In this document: positions 49,427-57,833 of the stretch, piece by piece | How positions within the stretch are numbered: the stretch's first letter is position 1 | Layout of the letters: each line of letters starts with the position of its first letter | Assembly: GCA_943371025.1 (NCBI GenBank) | Contig: CALRTC020000021.1 | Coordinates: 1-64,000, forward strand | Length of the DNA: 64,000 nucleotides | From: Niveispirillum sp943371025 | GTDB taxonomy: Bacteria > Pseudomonadota > Alphaproteobacteria > Azospirillales > Azospirillaceae | Direction of reading: 5' to 3' | The notes under the pieces: model-generated | Seen by the model: only the letters and a program-made list of their open reading frames with translations | The model's database searches: none | What the model was told of the DNA's origin: nothing | Position numbers and translations under genes: made by a program

Positions 49427-51925
49427 ATGCCGATCGACAGTGCCGATGATGACCTGATCCCGCCCGCCATTGCCGGCTGGTTCCGGGCTCAGGGCTGGAC
49501 GCCGCGCCCGCATCAGGTGGGCATGGTGGCGGCGGCGCGCGAGGGTCTGCATGCCCTGCTGATCGCGCCGACGGGAGCGGGCAAGACGCTGGCCGGCTTC
49601 CTGCCCAGCCTGATCGACCTGTCACAGCGCCCGCGCGAAGGGCTGCATACGCTCTATATTTCGCCCTTGAAGGCGCTGGCCGTGGATATCCATCGCAATC
49701 TGGAAGCGCCCATCGCCAGTTTGCGCCTGCCCATCCGGGCGGAGACGCGGACCGGCGACACGCCGGAGGCCAAGCGGGCGCGCCAGCGGTCGAAGCCGCC
49801 GCACATCCTGATGACGACGGTGGAGAGCCTGGCGCTGATGCTGTCCTACCCGGAGGCGGCGGAGATTTTCCGCCCCCTGCGCCGCATCGTCATTGATGAA
49901 TTGCACGCCCTGGCCGGGTCGAAGCGCGGCGACCTGCTGGCCCTGGGGCTGGCGCGGCTGTCCGGTCTGGCGCCACGCGCCCTGCGCGCCGGCCTGTCGG
50001 CCACGGTGGCGGATGAGGATGCGCTGACCGCCTGGCTGTCGCCCACCGGCCGACTTTACGATGATGCGGGCGAACTGGCGCCCGTGCGGGTGGTTCGCGG
50101 CCGGCCCGGGGCCCCGCCGCAGGTGGAAATCCTGGCGACGAAGCAGCATCTGCCCTGGGCCGGCCACATGGCCCTGCATGCGATGGCGGAGGTTTATGAA
50201 CGTATCCGCCAGCACGGCGTCACCCTGGTTTTCGTCAATACCCGTGCCCAGGCCGAACTGGCCTTTCAGGAACTCTGGCGGCTGAATGCCGACAATCTGC
50301 CCATCGCCCTGCACCATGGCAGTCTGGCCGTGGAGCAGCGGCGCAAGGTGGAGGCGGCCATGGCCGCCGGCAAGCTGCGCGCTGTCGTTGCCACCTCCTC
50401 ACTCGATCTGGGTATCGACTGGGCGGAGATCGATCTGGTGGTGCAGGTCGGTGCGCCCAAGGGGGTGTCGCGGCTGTTGCAGCGGATCGGCCGCGCCAAC
50501 CACCGGCTGGACGAGGCGTCTAAGGCGCTGCTGGTGCCCGGCAACCGGTTCGAGGTGCTGGAATGCCAGGCGGCCATCACCGCCATCAAGGCCGGTACCC
50601 TGGACGGCGACAAGGCCCGCCCCGGCGCCCTGGACGTGCTGGCCCAGCACATCACGGGCGTCGCCTGTTCGGCCCCGTTCGGCGCCGATGCGCTTTATGC
50701 CGAGACGGTGCGGGCCGCACCCTATGCCGACCTGTCGCGCGACGAATTCGATGATGTCTTCGACTTCGTTGCCAATGGCGGCTACGCCCTGGGCGCCTAT
50801 GACCGGTTCAAGCGGCTGACGCAGGAGGAGGAGACGGGGCTCTGGCGCGTGGCCAGCCCCCTGGTCCAGCGGCAATATCGGCTGAATGTCGGCACCATCG
50901 TGGAAGAGGTGATGCTGAATGTCCGCCTTAACCGCGGGGCCGTGCTGGGCAGGGTGGAGGAATATTTCGTCAATGGGCTGGTGGCGGGCGACACCTTCGT
51001 CTTTGCCGGCCAGTTGCTGAAATTCATCGGCGTGCGCGACAATGACATCATCGTTGCCAAGGGCGGGGAGGGTACGCCGAAGGTGCCGGCCTATGCCGGC
51101 GGGCGGTTGCCTTTGTCGACCCATCTGGCCGACCGGGTACGGGCCCTGCTGGCCGACCCGTCACGCTGGGACCAGTTCCCGGACGCGGTGCGGGAATGGC
51201 TGCGCCTGCAGCAATACCGCTCCGTCCTGCCCGACCGGACCGGTCTGCTGGTGGAGACGTTCCCGCGCAATGACAAGGAATATCTGGTCGCTTACTGCTT
51301 TGAAGGGCGCAACGCGCACCAGACGCTGGGCATGCTGCTGACAAGGCGGATGGAACGGGCGGGGTTGCACCCGCTGGGCTTTGTCGCCACCGACTATGTG
51401 CTGGCCATCTGGTCGCTGAAACCGGCCAGCGACCTTGCCGACCTGTTCGATCAGGACATGCTGGGCGATGATCTGGAGGCGTGGATGGAGGAAAGCTCCA
51501 TGCTGAAGCGCCTGTTCCGCAACGTCGCCATTATCGCCGGCCTGATCGAACGCCGCCATCCGGGGCTGGAAAAGACGGGCCGGCAGGTGATGTTCAGCGC
51601 CGACCTGATCTATGACGTGCTGCGCAAGCACGAGCCCGGTCATGTCCTGCTGCGCGCCACGCGCGCTGATGCGGCCGCGGGCCTGACCGATGTGCGGCGT
51701 GTGGCCGACATGCTGGCCCGGGTGAAGGGCCACATCCATCACCGACGGCTGGACCGCATCTCCCCCTTGGCCGTGCCTGTCATCCTGGAAATCGGGCGGG
51801 AGCAGGTGCAGGGCAGCGCCATTGATGCCCTGTTGGACGAGGCGGTAAACGAGATACTGGAGGAGGCTGTTCCGGAACTGATGCACCCGACCAACCCGAT
51901 TGGTCGACAAGGTGTGCTGCTGTAA
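49427..51925 (+). CDS. Ligase-associated type DExH-box DNA helicase (Lhr-like)
   Basis: 832 residues, superfamily 2. Walker A LLIAPTGAGKT, motif II IDELHALAG, motif III LSATVAD, motif VI QRIGRANHRLDE, then a long C-terminal region (Lhr core type; VALVRGRPGAPP loop; DLIYDVLRKHEPGH). It belongs to the ligase-associated DNA damage response helicases that work with an ATP-dependent ligase and a metallo-beta-lactamase-type nuclease. Neither partner is in the window. Frames extend up to 49310, but the LexA box at 49385 and the lack of coding character before it place the start at ATG 49427 (or 49418). Confidence 0.92.
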   Translation: MPIDSADDDLIPPAIAGWFRAQGWTPRPHQVGMVAAAREGLHALLIAPTGAGKTLAGFLPSLIDLSQRPREGLHTLYISPLKALAVDIHRNLEAPIASLRLPIRAETRTGDTPEAKRARQRSKPPHILMTTVESLALMLSYPEAAEIFRPLRRIVIDELHALAGSKRGDLLALGLARLSGLAPRALRAGLSATVADEDALTAWLSPTGRLYDDAGELAPVRVVRGRPGAPPQVEILATKQHLPWAGHMALHAMAEVYERIRQHGVTLVFVNTRAQAELAFQELWRLNADNLPIALHHGSLAVEQRRKVEAAMAAGKLRAVVATSSLDLGIDWAEIDLVVQVGAPKGVSRLLQRIGRANHRLDEASKALLVPGNRFEVLECQAAITAIKAGTLDGDKARPGALDVLAQHITGVACSAPFGADALYAETVRAAPYADLSRDEFDDVFDFVANGGYALGAYDRFKRLTQEEETGLWRVASPLVQRQYRLNVGTIVEEVMLNVRLNRGAVLGRVEEYFVNGLVAGDTFVFAGQLLKFIGVRDNDIIVAKGGEGTPKVPAYAGGRLPLSTHLADRVRALLADPSRWDQFPDAVREWLRLQQYRSVLPDRTGLLVETFPRNDKEYLVAYCFEGRNAHQTLGMLLTRRMERAGLHPLGFVATDYVLAIWSLKPASDLADLFDQDMLGDDLEAWMEESSMLKRLFRNVAIIAGLIERRHPGLEKTGRQVMFSADLIYDVLRKHEPGHVLLRATRADAAAGLTDVRRVADMLARVKGHIHHRRLDRISPLAVPVILEIGREQVQGSAIDALLDEAVNEILEEAVPELMHPTNPIGRQGVLL

Positions 51926-51962
51926 AATCGCAGAATTGGCCCTGTAGACCCATGGTGAATAT

Positions 51963-51971
51963 TGATATAAT
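51963..51971 (+). promoter_or_regulatory. Extended -10 promoter of the SRPBCC gene
   Basis: TGATATAAT is a perfect extended -10 (TGN-TATAAT) 33 nt before the ATG at 52005. No clear -35 box, as often with extended -10 promoters. Confidence 0.45.
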
Positions 51972-52004
51972 GGACGAAGCAAGGCCCTGAATTGGTGTAA
52001 GAGC

Positions 52005-52460
52005 ATGTCGATAATACATGTGAAGCGTAGCCTGGATATCGATGTTAGTTCGGCAATAATTTATGAATGTTTGATTGACTATGAAAATCATCATAACCGA
52101 TTCCTGCCGCCATCCTTCGTTGATTACAAGGTGGAACAGGGCGGATACGGAGATGGTACAGTCGTTTCGTTTGCCATGAAGATGGCGGGCCGTCGCCAGC
52201 CCTTGCGGGTCCGGATCGAGGAGGAGGTGCCCGGCCGGGTTTTCCGCGAAATCTCGCTGACCAGCGCGCTGGTGACGGTGTTCACGGTTACGCCGCGGGA
52301 CAATGGCTGCACCGTAACCTTCGATAGTTCCTGGCGATCCGGCAAGGGGTTGGCTGGCCTGCTGGAACGCTGGCTCGCCCCCGGCCATGTCGGGCGCCTG
52401 TTCGAGGATGAGTTGGCCCGTCTGGCCGCCTATGGCGCGGTGCGTGCCGCGGCAGCGTAA
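52005..52460 (+). CDS. SRPBCC / polyketide-cyclase-like protein
   Basis: 151 residues, START-like helix-grip fold: VKRSLDIDVSSAIIYECLIDYENHH at the start, YGDGTVVSFAMKMAGRRQPLRVRI, and GKGLAGLLERWLAPGHVGRLFEDELARLAAYG as the final long helix. Such proteins bind hydrophobic ligands; COQ10-like quinone binding is one possibility. The first 90 nt have markedly lower GC than the rest. Its stop overlaps the terminator that serves ald on the other strand. Confidence 0.8.
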   Translation: MSIIHVKRSLDIDVSSAIIYECLIDYENHHNRFLPPSFVDYKVEQGGYGDGTVVSFAMKMAGRRQPLRVRIEEEVPGRVFREISLTSALVTVFTVTPRDNGCTVTFDSSWRSGKGLAGLLERWLAPGHVGRLFEDELARLAAYGAVRAAAA

Positions 52461-52497
52461 AAAAAGAAGCCGGATTCCCTTGTCGGGAACCCGGCTT
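52459..52497 (-). terminator. Rho-independent terminator of ald
   Basis: On the minus strand AAGCCGGGTTCCC / GGGAATCCGGCTT (one mismatch) with loop GACAA is followed by CTTTTTTT. It lies about 75 nt after the ald stop and may also act weakly in the plus direction. Confidence 0.9.
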
Positions 52498-52571
52498 TCA
52501 CGAGGACTGCCTTTGGGGCAGGGAAACCGGGGCGGGAGGAAATCGCCCCGGTAGAGATAGCTCTTGATGGA

Positions 52572-53681
52572 TCAGGCCAGCACGCTGTCGGCGCTGACGA
52601 TCGTGCCCAGGTGCGCGATGCCGGGATAGGTCAGTTCGCCCTTGCAGACATTCAGGCCGTTGCGCAGATGCACGTCGTCCTTCAGCGCCTGCACCCAGCC
52701 CTTGTCAGCCAACGCCAGCACGAACGGCGCCGTGGCATTGTTCAAGGCGAAGGTGGAGGTACGGGCGACGGCGCCGGGCATGTTGGCGACGCAGTAATGG
52801 ATGACGCCATCGACGACATAGGTCGGGTCGGCATGGGTGGTGGCGTGGCTGGTTTCAAAGCAGCCACCCTGATCGATGGCGACGTCGACCAGAACCGCAC
52901 CCTTCTTCATGCGGCCGACCAGCTCACGGCTGACCACCTTCGGCGCCTCGGCACCGGGCACCAGCACGGCGCCGATGACCAGATCGGCTTCCAGCACGGC
53001 CTGCTCGATGGTCTCGACATTGGCATAGACGGTGTTCAGGCGACGACCGAACTGCTGGTCCAGCTGACGCAGCCGGTCCAGCGACTTGTCCAGGACGGTG
53101 ACATGGGCTTCCAGGCCCATGGCCATGCGGGCGGCATTGGTGCCGACCACGCCGCCGCCGATGATGGCGACCTTGGCGGGGGGGGTGCCGGGCACGCCGC
53201 CCAGCAGGATGCCGATGCCGCCATAGGACTTTTCCAGGCAGTGGGCGCCGGCCTGGATGGACATGCGCCCGGCCACTTCCGACATCGGCGCCAGCAGGGG
53301 CAGGCCGCCATTGCGGTCGGTCACGGTTTCATAGGCGATGCAGATGGCGCCCGATTCCTGCAACAGCTTGGTCTGCTCCGGATCGGGGGCCAGATGCAGA
53401 TAGGTGAACAGGACCTGGCCGGGGCGCAGCATCTTGCATTCGCCCGGCTGCGGCTCCTTCACCTTCACGATCATGTCGGCGCGGGCGAAGATTTCCTCGG
53501 CCGTGTCCACCATGGTGGCGCCGGCGGCGACATACAGATCGTCGGAGAGGCCGATGGCGGTGCCGGCGTTCTTCTGGACGATCACCTGATGGCCGTGGAC
53601 CACCAGCTGACGCACGTTGCCGGGGATCAGGCCGACGCGATACTCGTGATTCTTGATCTCTTTCGGAACGCCGATGAGCAT
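52572..53681 (-). CDS. ald: Alanine dehydrogenase
   Basis: 369 residues; interconverts alanine with pyruvate and ammonia using NAD. MLIGVPKEIKNHEYRVGL start, substrate-binding RVGL and GAHCLEKSYGG (catalytic Lys/His region) and the NAD loop IIGGGVVGTNAAR. GAHC...GGKGVLLGGVPG is diagnostic. It is divergent from the Lrp/AsnC regulator at 53811, the usual AldR arrangement, so the regulator probably controls it in response to alanine. Confidence 0.96.
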   Translation of the reverse strand: MLIGVPKEIKNHEYRVGLIPGNVRQLVVHGHQVIVQKNAGTAIGLSDDLYVAAGATMVDTAEEIFARADMIVKVKEPQPGECKMLRPGQVLFTYLHLAPDPEQTKLLQESGAICIAYETVTDRNGGLPLLAPMSEVAGRMSIQAGAHCLEKSYGGIGILLGGVPGTPPAKVAIIGGGVVGTNAARMAMGLEAHVTVLDKSLDRLRQLDQQFGRRLNTVYANVETIEQAVLEADLVIGAVLVPGAEAPKVVSRELVGRMKKGAVLVDVAIDQGGCFETSHATTHADPTYVVDGVIHYCVANMPGAVARTSTFALNNATAPFVLALADKGWVQALKDDVHLRNGLNVCKGELTYPGIAHLGTIVSADSVLA

Positions 53682-53810
53682 GTTTTTTCTCCCTGTTCGG
53701 ATGTGGGGAGAGAATACGCCCGAAGGCCGGTGAATGTCCTTGCAAAGACCGGGTCCGGCATGGCCCTATTTCGACGCTTCGTGCATGAAACCGGCCTTTG
53801 ATGGTGGAAA

Positions 53811-54281
53811 ATGCGGCCAGCCGACCTTGATGCCATTGATCGTAAGATTCTGACCCAGGTGCAGGCGGACGGAAGGATCAGCGTCGCCGACCTGGCGGAC
53901 CATGTCGGCCTGTCGCCCTCGGCCTGCCATCGCCGCCTGAAAAGGCTGGAGGATGAAGGGGTGATCGAGGGCTATGTGGCGCTGGTCAGCCCGGCGGCGC
54001 TGGGCCGCGGCACCTCAGTCTTTGTGCAGATCACGCTGGACCGGCAGCAGGACCAGGACCTGCGCGCGTTCGAGGCCAAGGTGATGGAATGCCCGGAGGT
54101 GATGGAATGTTACCTGATGGCGGGCGACGCCGATTTCATGCTGCGCGTCGTCGTCGCCGATGGCAGCGATTATGAAAGGCTGCACACCCAGACCCTGACC
54201 CGTCTGCCCGGCGTGGCGCGGGTTAGGTCCAGCTTCACCCTGCGCACGGTGGCCAAGCGCACCACCGTGCCGATGCGGTAA
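53811..54281 (+). CDS. Lrp/AsnC family regulator of ald
   Basis: 156 residues: N-terminal winged HTH (LDAIDRKILTQVQADGRISV, ADHVGLSPSACHRRLKRLEDEG) and the C-terminal RAM ligand-binding domain (CPEVMECYLMAGDADFMLRV). It is divergent from ald across 129 nt, suggesting an AldR-type activator that senses alanine. Within the gap TTTC...GAAA arms (53769-53790) might be its site, but this is weak. Confidence 0.92.
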   Translation: MRPADLDAIDRKILTQVQADGRISVADLADHVGLSPSACHRRLKRLEDEGVIEGYVALVSPAALGRGTSVFVQITLDRQQDQDLRAFEAKVMECPEVMECYLMAGDADFMLRVVVADGSDYERLHTQTLTRLPGVARVRSSFTLRTVAKRTTVPMR

Positions 54282-54323
54282 CGGTATCGCCGCCCCCGTC
54301 GGTCGGGGAGCAGAGGGAAGAGT

Positions 54324-54761
54324 TCAGTCGTCGCGCGTGGGGAAGATGCCGTTGACGCAGATGAAAGCATTCAGCGTCTGGAACGGCGGTGGCGGCAGGG
54401 GGGCCTGGATGGGTTGCGGGGGTTGAACATGGGCGACAGTGCTGCCGGTCTGCGTCGTGGTTTCCACCGCCACGGTGCTGTTGGCGGGGGGGACGGTGAG
54501 GGACGTGGAACCGCCATTGGCCCCGACCTGGGAAGCCGGAAGGCGACCGGCGACGGGGGGGACATTGACGCCCACCGGCACACGGCCCCGCAGGTCGGGC
54601 AGGGCGAAGTTTACTTGGCCGTCGCCGCCGTAATAGGTGCCGATGACAGCATAGAGCGCCGGATATTGCTGGATCGTCAGCAATCGCCCGTCACAGGGCA
54701 TCCAGTCTCTGATCGGATATGTGAATGCGAAGAAACAGACCTGACCGATATAGGCGTCCAT
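54324..54761 (-). CDS. Phage-type tail collar protein (microcystin-dependent protein-like)
   Basis: 145 residues. The tail-collar domain reads FAFTYPIRDWMPCDGRLLTIQQYPALYAVIGTYYGGDG, FALPDLRGRVPVG, then a Pro/Thr-rich C-terminal part (PPQPIQAPLPPPPFQTLN) ending in the conserved FICVNG strand (NAFICVNGIFPTRDD). ATG 54761 follows GGAGAG with good spacing. Such proteins occur as solitary secreted or tail-fibre-like proteins outside prophages. No phage genes surround it. Confidence 0.88.
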   Translation of the reverse strand: MDAYIGQVCFFAFTYPIRDWMPCDGRLLTIQQYPALYAVIGTYYGGDGQVNFALPDLRGRVPVGVNVPPVAGRLPASQVGANGGSTSLTVPPANSTVAVETTTQTGSTVAHVQPPQPIQAPLPPPPFQTLNAFICVNGIFPTRDD

Positions 54762-54890
54762 TGAGCTCTCCAAAATGGAGTTAAAACCAGATGGAAAATC
54801 CACTGGTGAGGATGTTGATAATATGCCCCGTCATGGAGTGACAAGTTAACTGTTTGTTATTTATGGCTATATCAAAAGGATGGGAACAGG

Positions 54891-55292
54891 ATGCAGATTC
54901 GCGTTGGCTGTGGCGCCTTCATTACCGATGACGAAGACCGATTGCTGTTGGTCAAACGCCGCCGCAATCCGGAGGCTGATCATTGGGGCCTGCCGGGTGG
55001 CAAGGTGGAGTTCCTGGAACGGGTCGCAGACACTGTGGTTCGGGAAATCGCTGAGGAACTGGGCGTGGTGATCGAACTGACGGGCCTGCTCTGTGTGGTC
55101 GATCAGATCGACCCCACCGGCCCCAGCCATTGGGTCAACCCGGTCCACCGCGCCCGCATCGTGCAGGGCGTGCCGCAGGTGATGGAGCCTGACGCGATGG
55201 CGGATTGGGGCTGGTTCAGCCTGGACGCGCTGCCGGGGCCACTGACCGTATCGACAAGGACGGCGGTGGCGGCTTGCAGTCAAAGGGAGTGA
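54891..55292 (+). CDS. Nudix hydrolase
   Basis: 133 residues. The Nudix box begins with GLPGGKVEFLERVAD and ends REIAEELGV, a complete GX5EX7REUXEEXGU. Short MutT-like protein, so the substrate is probably a nucleotide (dGTP-like or dinucleotide); not specific. It is divergent from the tail collar gene and convergent with the unknown gene at 55314. Confidence 0.9.
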   Translation: MQIRVGCGAFITDDEDRLLLVKRRRNPEADHWGLPGGKVEFLERVADTVVREIAEELGVVIELTGLLCVVDQIDPTGPSHWVNPVHRARIVQGVPQVMEPDAMADWGWFSLDALPGPLTVSTRTAVAACSQRE

Positions 55293-55313
55293 TTGTGGGC
55301 AAGTTCCCACCAG

Positions 55314-55709
55314 TCAACCAACTCGCTCGATATCGTGGAAGCGCCGGATCAAACGATCAATCAACCGTTCATCATGGGTGGTCAGCTCATAATAGCTGCT
55401 ATCGATTATCTCTATCCTCAGTAGGAAGTCCCTGCCGCCGCGTTTCGACATAGGGATAAAACCGCCCCAGATGATCTGAGTGGTGGTCCGCAGCAGATTT
55501 CGCAACTCGGAATCGCATATTGAAGCTGATCGGCGTGCCAAGTTCTCCAGTTCGATGCCGCCGGGACCAACGGCCTGAAAAGGATCATCATTCTCCGGAT
55601 CACGAATGATCCAGTTGCAACCGGTGAAATCTGGACCAAGTGCGTCCATCACCTGATCAAGGTCAAGTAGAATGCCGTGTCTTTTGTCCTTGATACGTAG
55701 GATTGTCAT
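55314..55709 (-). CDS. Hypothetical protein
   Basis: 131 residues, soluble, alpha/beta pattern, slightly lower GC than its neighbours. It has no motif I recognise: MTILRIKDKRHGILLDLDQV, then a central WGGFIPMSKRGGRDFLLRIEI strand and a C-terminal helix DERLIDRLIRRFHDIE. It lies 8 nt upstream-side of plsY on the same strand (plsY stop at 55718), but its different composition suggests independent origin. Size would fit an immunity or accessory protein; this is only a guess. Confidence 0.65.
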   Translation of the reverse strand: MTILRIKDKRHGILLDLDQVMDALGPDFTGCNWIIRDPENDDPFQAVGPGGIELENLARRSASICDSELRNLLRTTTQIIWGGFIPMSKRGGRDFLLRIEIIDSSYYELTTHDERLIDRLIRRFHDIERVG

Positions 55710-55717
55710 TGCTGGAT

Positions 55718-56329
55718 TTATGCTTCCTTCTTCTTCGCCCCGATCTTCGGTTCCTCCCCCTTCAGCAGGCGGCGGATATTGTCCTTATGGCGGACATAGA
55801 CCAGCAGGGCGATGAAAAGGCACAGGCCGGCCACGGCCGGGCCGGCCAGGAACCAGGCCACAACCGGGCTGGCGCCGATGGCGATCAGTGCCGACAGCGA
55901 CGAGATGCGGAACAAAGCCGCCGCCAGCAGCCAGGTGCCGCACGCTGCCAGCCCCACGGGCCAGGAAATGGCCAGCAGCACGCCCAGCGAGGTGGCGACC
56001 CCCTTGCCGCCCTTGAAGCCCAGCCAGACGGGGAAGCTGTGGCCCAGCATCGACCCGGCGGCGGCGGCAATGGCGGCTTCCGGTCCCACCATGTACAGCG
56101 CGATCAGGGTGGCGATGGCGCCCTTGCCGCTGTCCAGCAGCAGGGTGGCCAGCGCCAGCGGCTTGTTACCCGTGCGCAGCACATTGGTGGCGCCGATATT
56201 GCCGCTGCCAATCTTGCGGATATCGCCATAGCCGGCCAGCCGGGTCAGGACGAGGCCGAAGGGGATGGAACCCAGCAGATAGCCCCCGATCAGGGACAGG
56301 AACAGCGGCAGCGGGGAAAGATCGGCCAT
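55718..56329 (-). CDS. plsY: Acyl-phosphate glycerol-3-phosphate acyltransferase
   Basis: 203 residues, five membrane helices. Motifs: GSIPFGLVL and IGSGNIGATNVLR (motif 1), DSGKGAIAT (motif 2) and GHSFPVWLGFKGGKGVATSLG (motif 3). It acylates glycerol-3-phosphate from acyl-phosphate at the inner membrane, the first step of phospholipid synthesis. It follows pyrC on the minus strand (gap 33 nt); the pyrC-plsY pair is a standard alphaproteobacterial order. Confidence 0.96.
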   Translation of the reverse strand: MADLSPLPLFLSLIGGYLLGSIPFGLVLTRLAGYGDIRKIGSGNIGATNVLRTGNKPLALATLLLDSGKGAIATLIALYMVGPEAAIAAAAGSMLGHSFPVWLGFKGGKGVATSLGVLLAISWPVGLAACGTWLLAAALFRISSLSALIAIGASPVVAWFLAGPAVAGLCLFIALLVYVRHKDNIRRLLKGEEPKIGAKKKEA

Positions 56330-56362
56330 GGTCTTGCTTCTTGGTTATTCAGGGTCGGTCGG

Positions 56363-57655
56363 TCACGCGTTGCGGCTGAACACCGTGCGCCCATCCACGA
56401 TGGTGCGCAAGACCATGCCCTGCACCGGGCGGCGGTCAAAGCAGCTGTTTTTCGACTTGGATGCCAGTTTCTCGGCCTCCACGCGCCAGGGCCGGTCCAG
56501 GTCGAACAGCACCAGATCGGCCTTGCCGCCCACGGTCAGGCGGCCCAGACCCTTCAGCCCCAGGATATCGGCGGGAATCGCGGTCAGGGCCGCCAGGGCA
56601 CGGGACAGGGGCAGGGCGCCCTTATGCACCAGTTCCAGGGTCAGCGGCAGCAGCGTTTCCAGACCCACGGCGCCAAAGGCGGCCTGGGCGAAGGGCACAC
56701 GCTTGCTGTCCTGATCATGCGGCTGGTGGTCCGACGCAATGGCGTCGATGGTGCCGTCGGCCAACCCTTCAATGATGGCGCGGCGGTCCATCTCTCCGCG
56801 CAACGGCGGCGACAGCTTGAAGAAGGTGCGGTAATCGCCGACATCCACTTCCGTCAGCGCAAAATAGGGCGGGGCCGTGTCACAGGTGACCTTCAGCCCG
56901 CGCTGCTTGGCGCGGCGGATGACGGCCACGGACTCGGCCGTGGAGATATTGGCGGCGTGATAGCGGCCGCCCGTCATCTCCACCAGGCGCAAGTCGCGCT
57001 CCAGCATGATGACCTCGGCCATGGGCGGAATGCCGGCCAGACCCAGGCGCGTGGCGATCTCGCCCGCGTTCATGACGCCACCGGCCAGCCGCGGCTCGCT
57101 GGGATGCTGGAAGATGGTCTGACCGAATCCGCCGGCATAGGCCAGGGCACGGCGCATCAGGGCCGGGTCGGCGATGGGACCGCCATCGGTGAAGCCCACG
57201 GCGCCGGCTTCCGACAGCAGGCCGATCTCCGCGATTTCCTTGCCTGCATTCTCCCGCGTGACGGCGCCATAGGCGAAGATTTTGACCAGCTTGGTCTCGC
57301 GTGCGCGCCTGGCGATGAACTCGATCCCCGCCACATCGTCGATCACCGGGTCGGTGTTGGGCAGTGCGGCCAGGGCGGTGATACCGCCGGCGGACGCACT
57401 GCGGCTGGCGGTCTGGATCGTTTCATTATGTTCCAGCCCCGGCTCGCCCACCTGGGCGCGCAGATCGACCAGACCGGGGGCCAGGATCAGGCCCGTGGCA
57501 TCCACGATCTCCGTTCCATCCGGCACACCGTTGGCCGTGGCGTTGGGCCCCAGGGCGGCGATCTCCTCTCCCACCGTCAGCAGGTCCCCGACGACATCCA
57601 GGCCGGCGGCCGGGTCGATCAGGCGGGCGTTGCGGTAAAGGACGGGCTGGGTCAT
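56363..57655 (-). CDS. pyrC: Dihydroorotase-family protein (PyrC, PyrX-like)
   Basis: 430 residues, amidohydrolase fold. The expected metal motif HxH after the first beta strand is replaced: LVDLRAQVGEPGLEH has R66 and Q68 in place of the two histidines. Downstream, HPSEPRLAGG and ASDHQPHDQDSKRVPF are retained. Alphaproteobacterial dihydroorotase-like proteins of this type often lack some ligands and may work as inactive partners of aspartate carbamoyltransferase. No pyrB is in the window. ATG 57655, GGAG about 10 nt upstream. So the true dihydroorotase may be elsewhere. Confidence 0.85.
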   Translation of the reverse strand: MTQPVLYRNARLIDPAAGLDVVGDLLTVGEEIAALGPNATANGVPDGTEIVDATGLILAPGLVDLRAQVGEPGLEHNETIQTASRSASAGGITALAALPNTDPVIDDVAGIEFIARRARETKLVKIFAYGAVTRENAGKEIAEIGLLSEAGAVGFTDGGPIADPALMRRALAYAGGFGQTIFQHPSEPRLAGGVMNAGEIATRLGLAGIPPMAEVIMLERDLRLVEMTGGRYHAANISTAESVAVIRRAKQRGLKVTCDTAPPYFALTEVDVGDYRTFFKLSPPLRGEMDRRAIIEGLADGTIDAIASDHQPHDQDSKRVPFAQAAFGAVGLETLLPLTLELVHKGALPLSRALAALTAIPADILGLKGLGRLTVGGKADLVLFDLDRPWRVEAEKLASKSKNSCFDRRPVQGMVLRTIVDGRTVFSRNA

Positions 57656-57745
57656 GGCGCTGCGTCTCCGTGGCTGCACGGGGGGTATTTAGCAGAGCCG
57701 GGCCGTCGGCGGATTGCTGTTTTCGCGGGCGCAGGTTGAAAAAGC

Positions 57746-57767
57746 AGCCACCATCCTTTCGGTGGCT
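57746..57767 (-). terminator. Hairpin upstream of pyrC, minus-strand terminator-like
   Basis: AGCCACC / GGTGGCT with an 8-nt loop is followed on the minus strand by GCTTTTTC. It could stop antisense transcription from the serralysin gene before pyrC. Confidence 0.35.
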
Positions 57768-57833
57768 GTCGACGGTCGCTGGCCATCTGCTACGTTGAAG
57801 GCAATGGGACGGGATTTTCAGCAGGGTGGGAGC

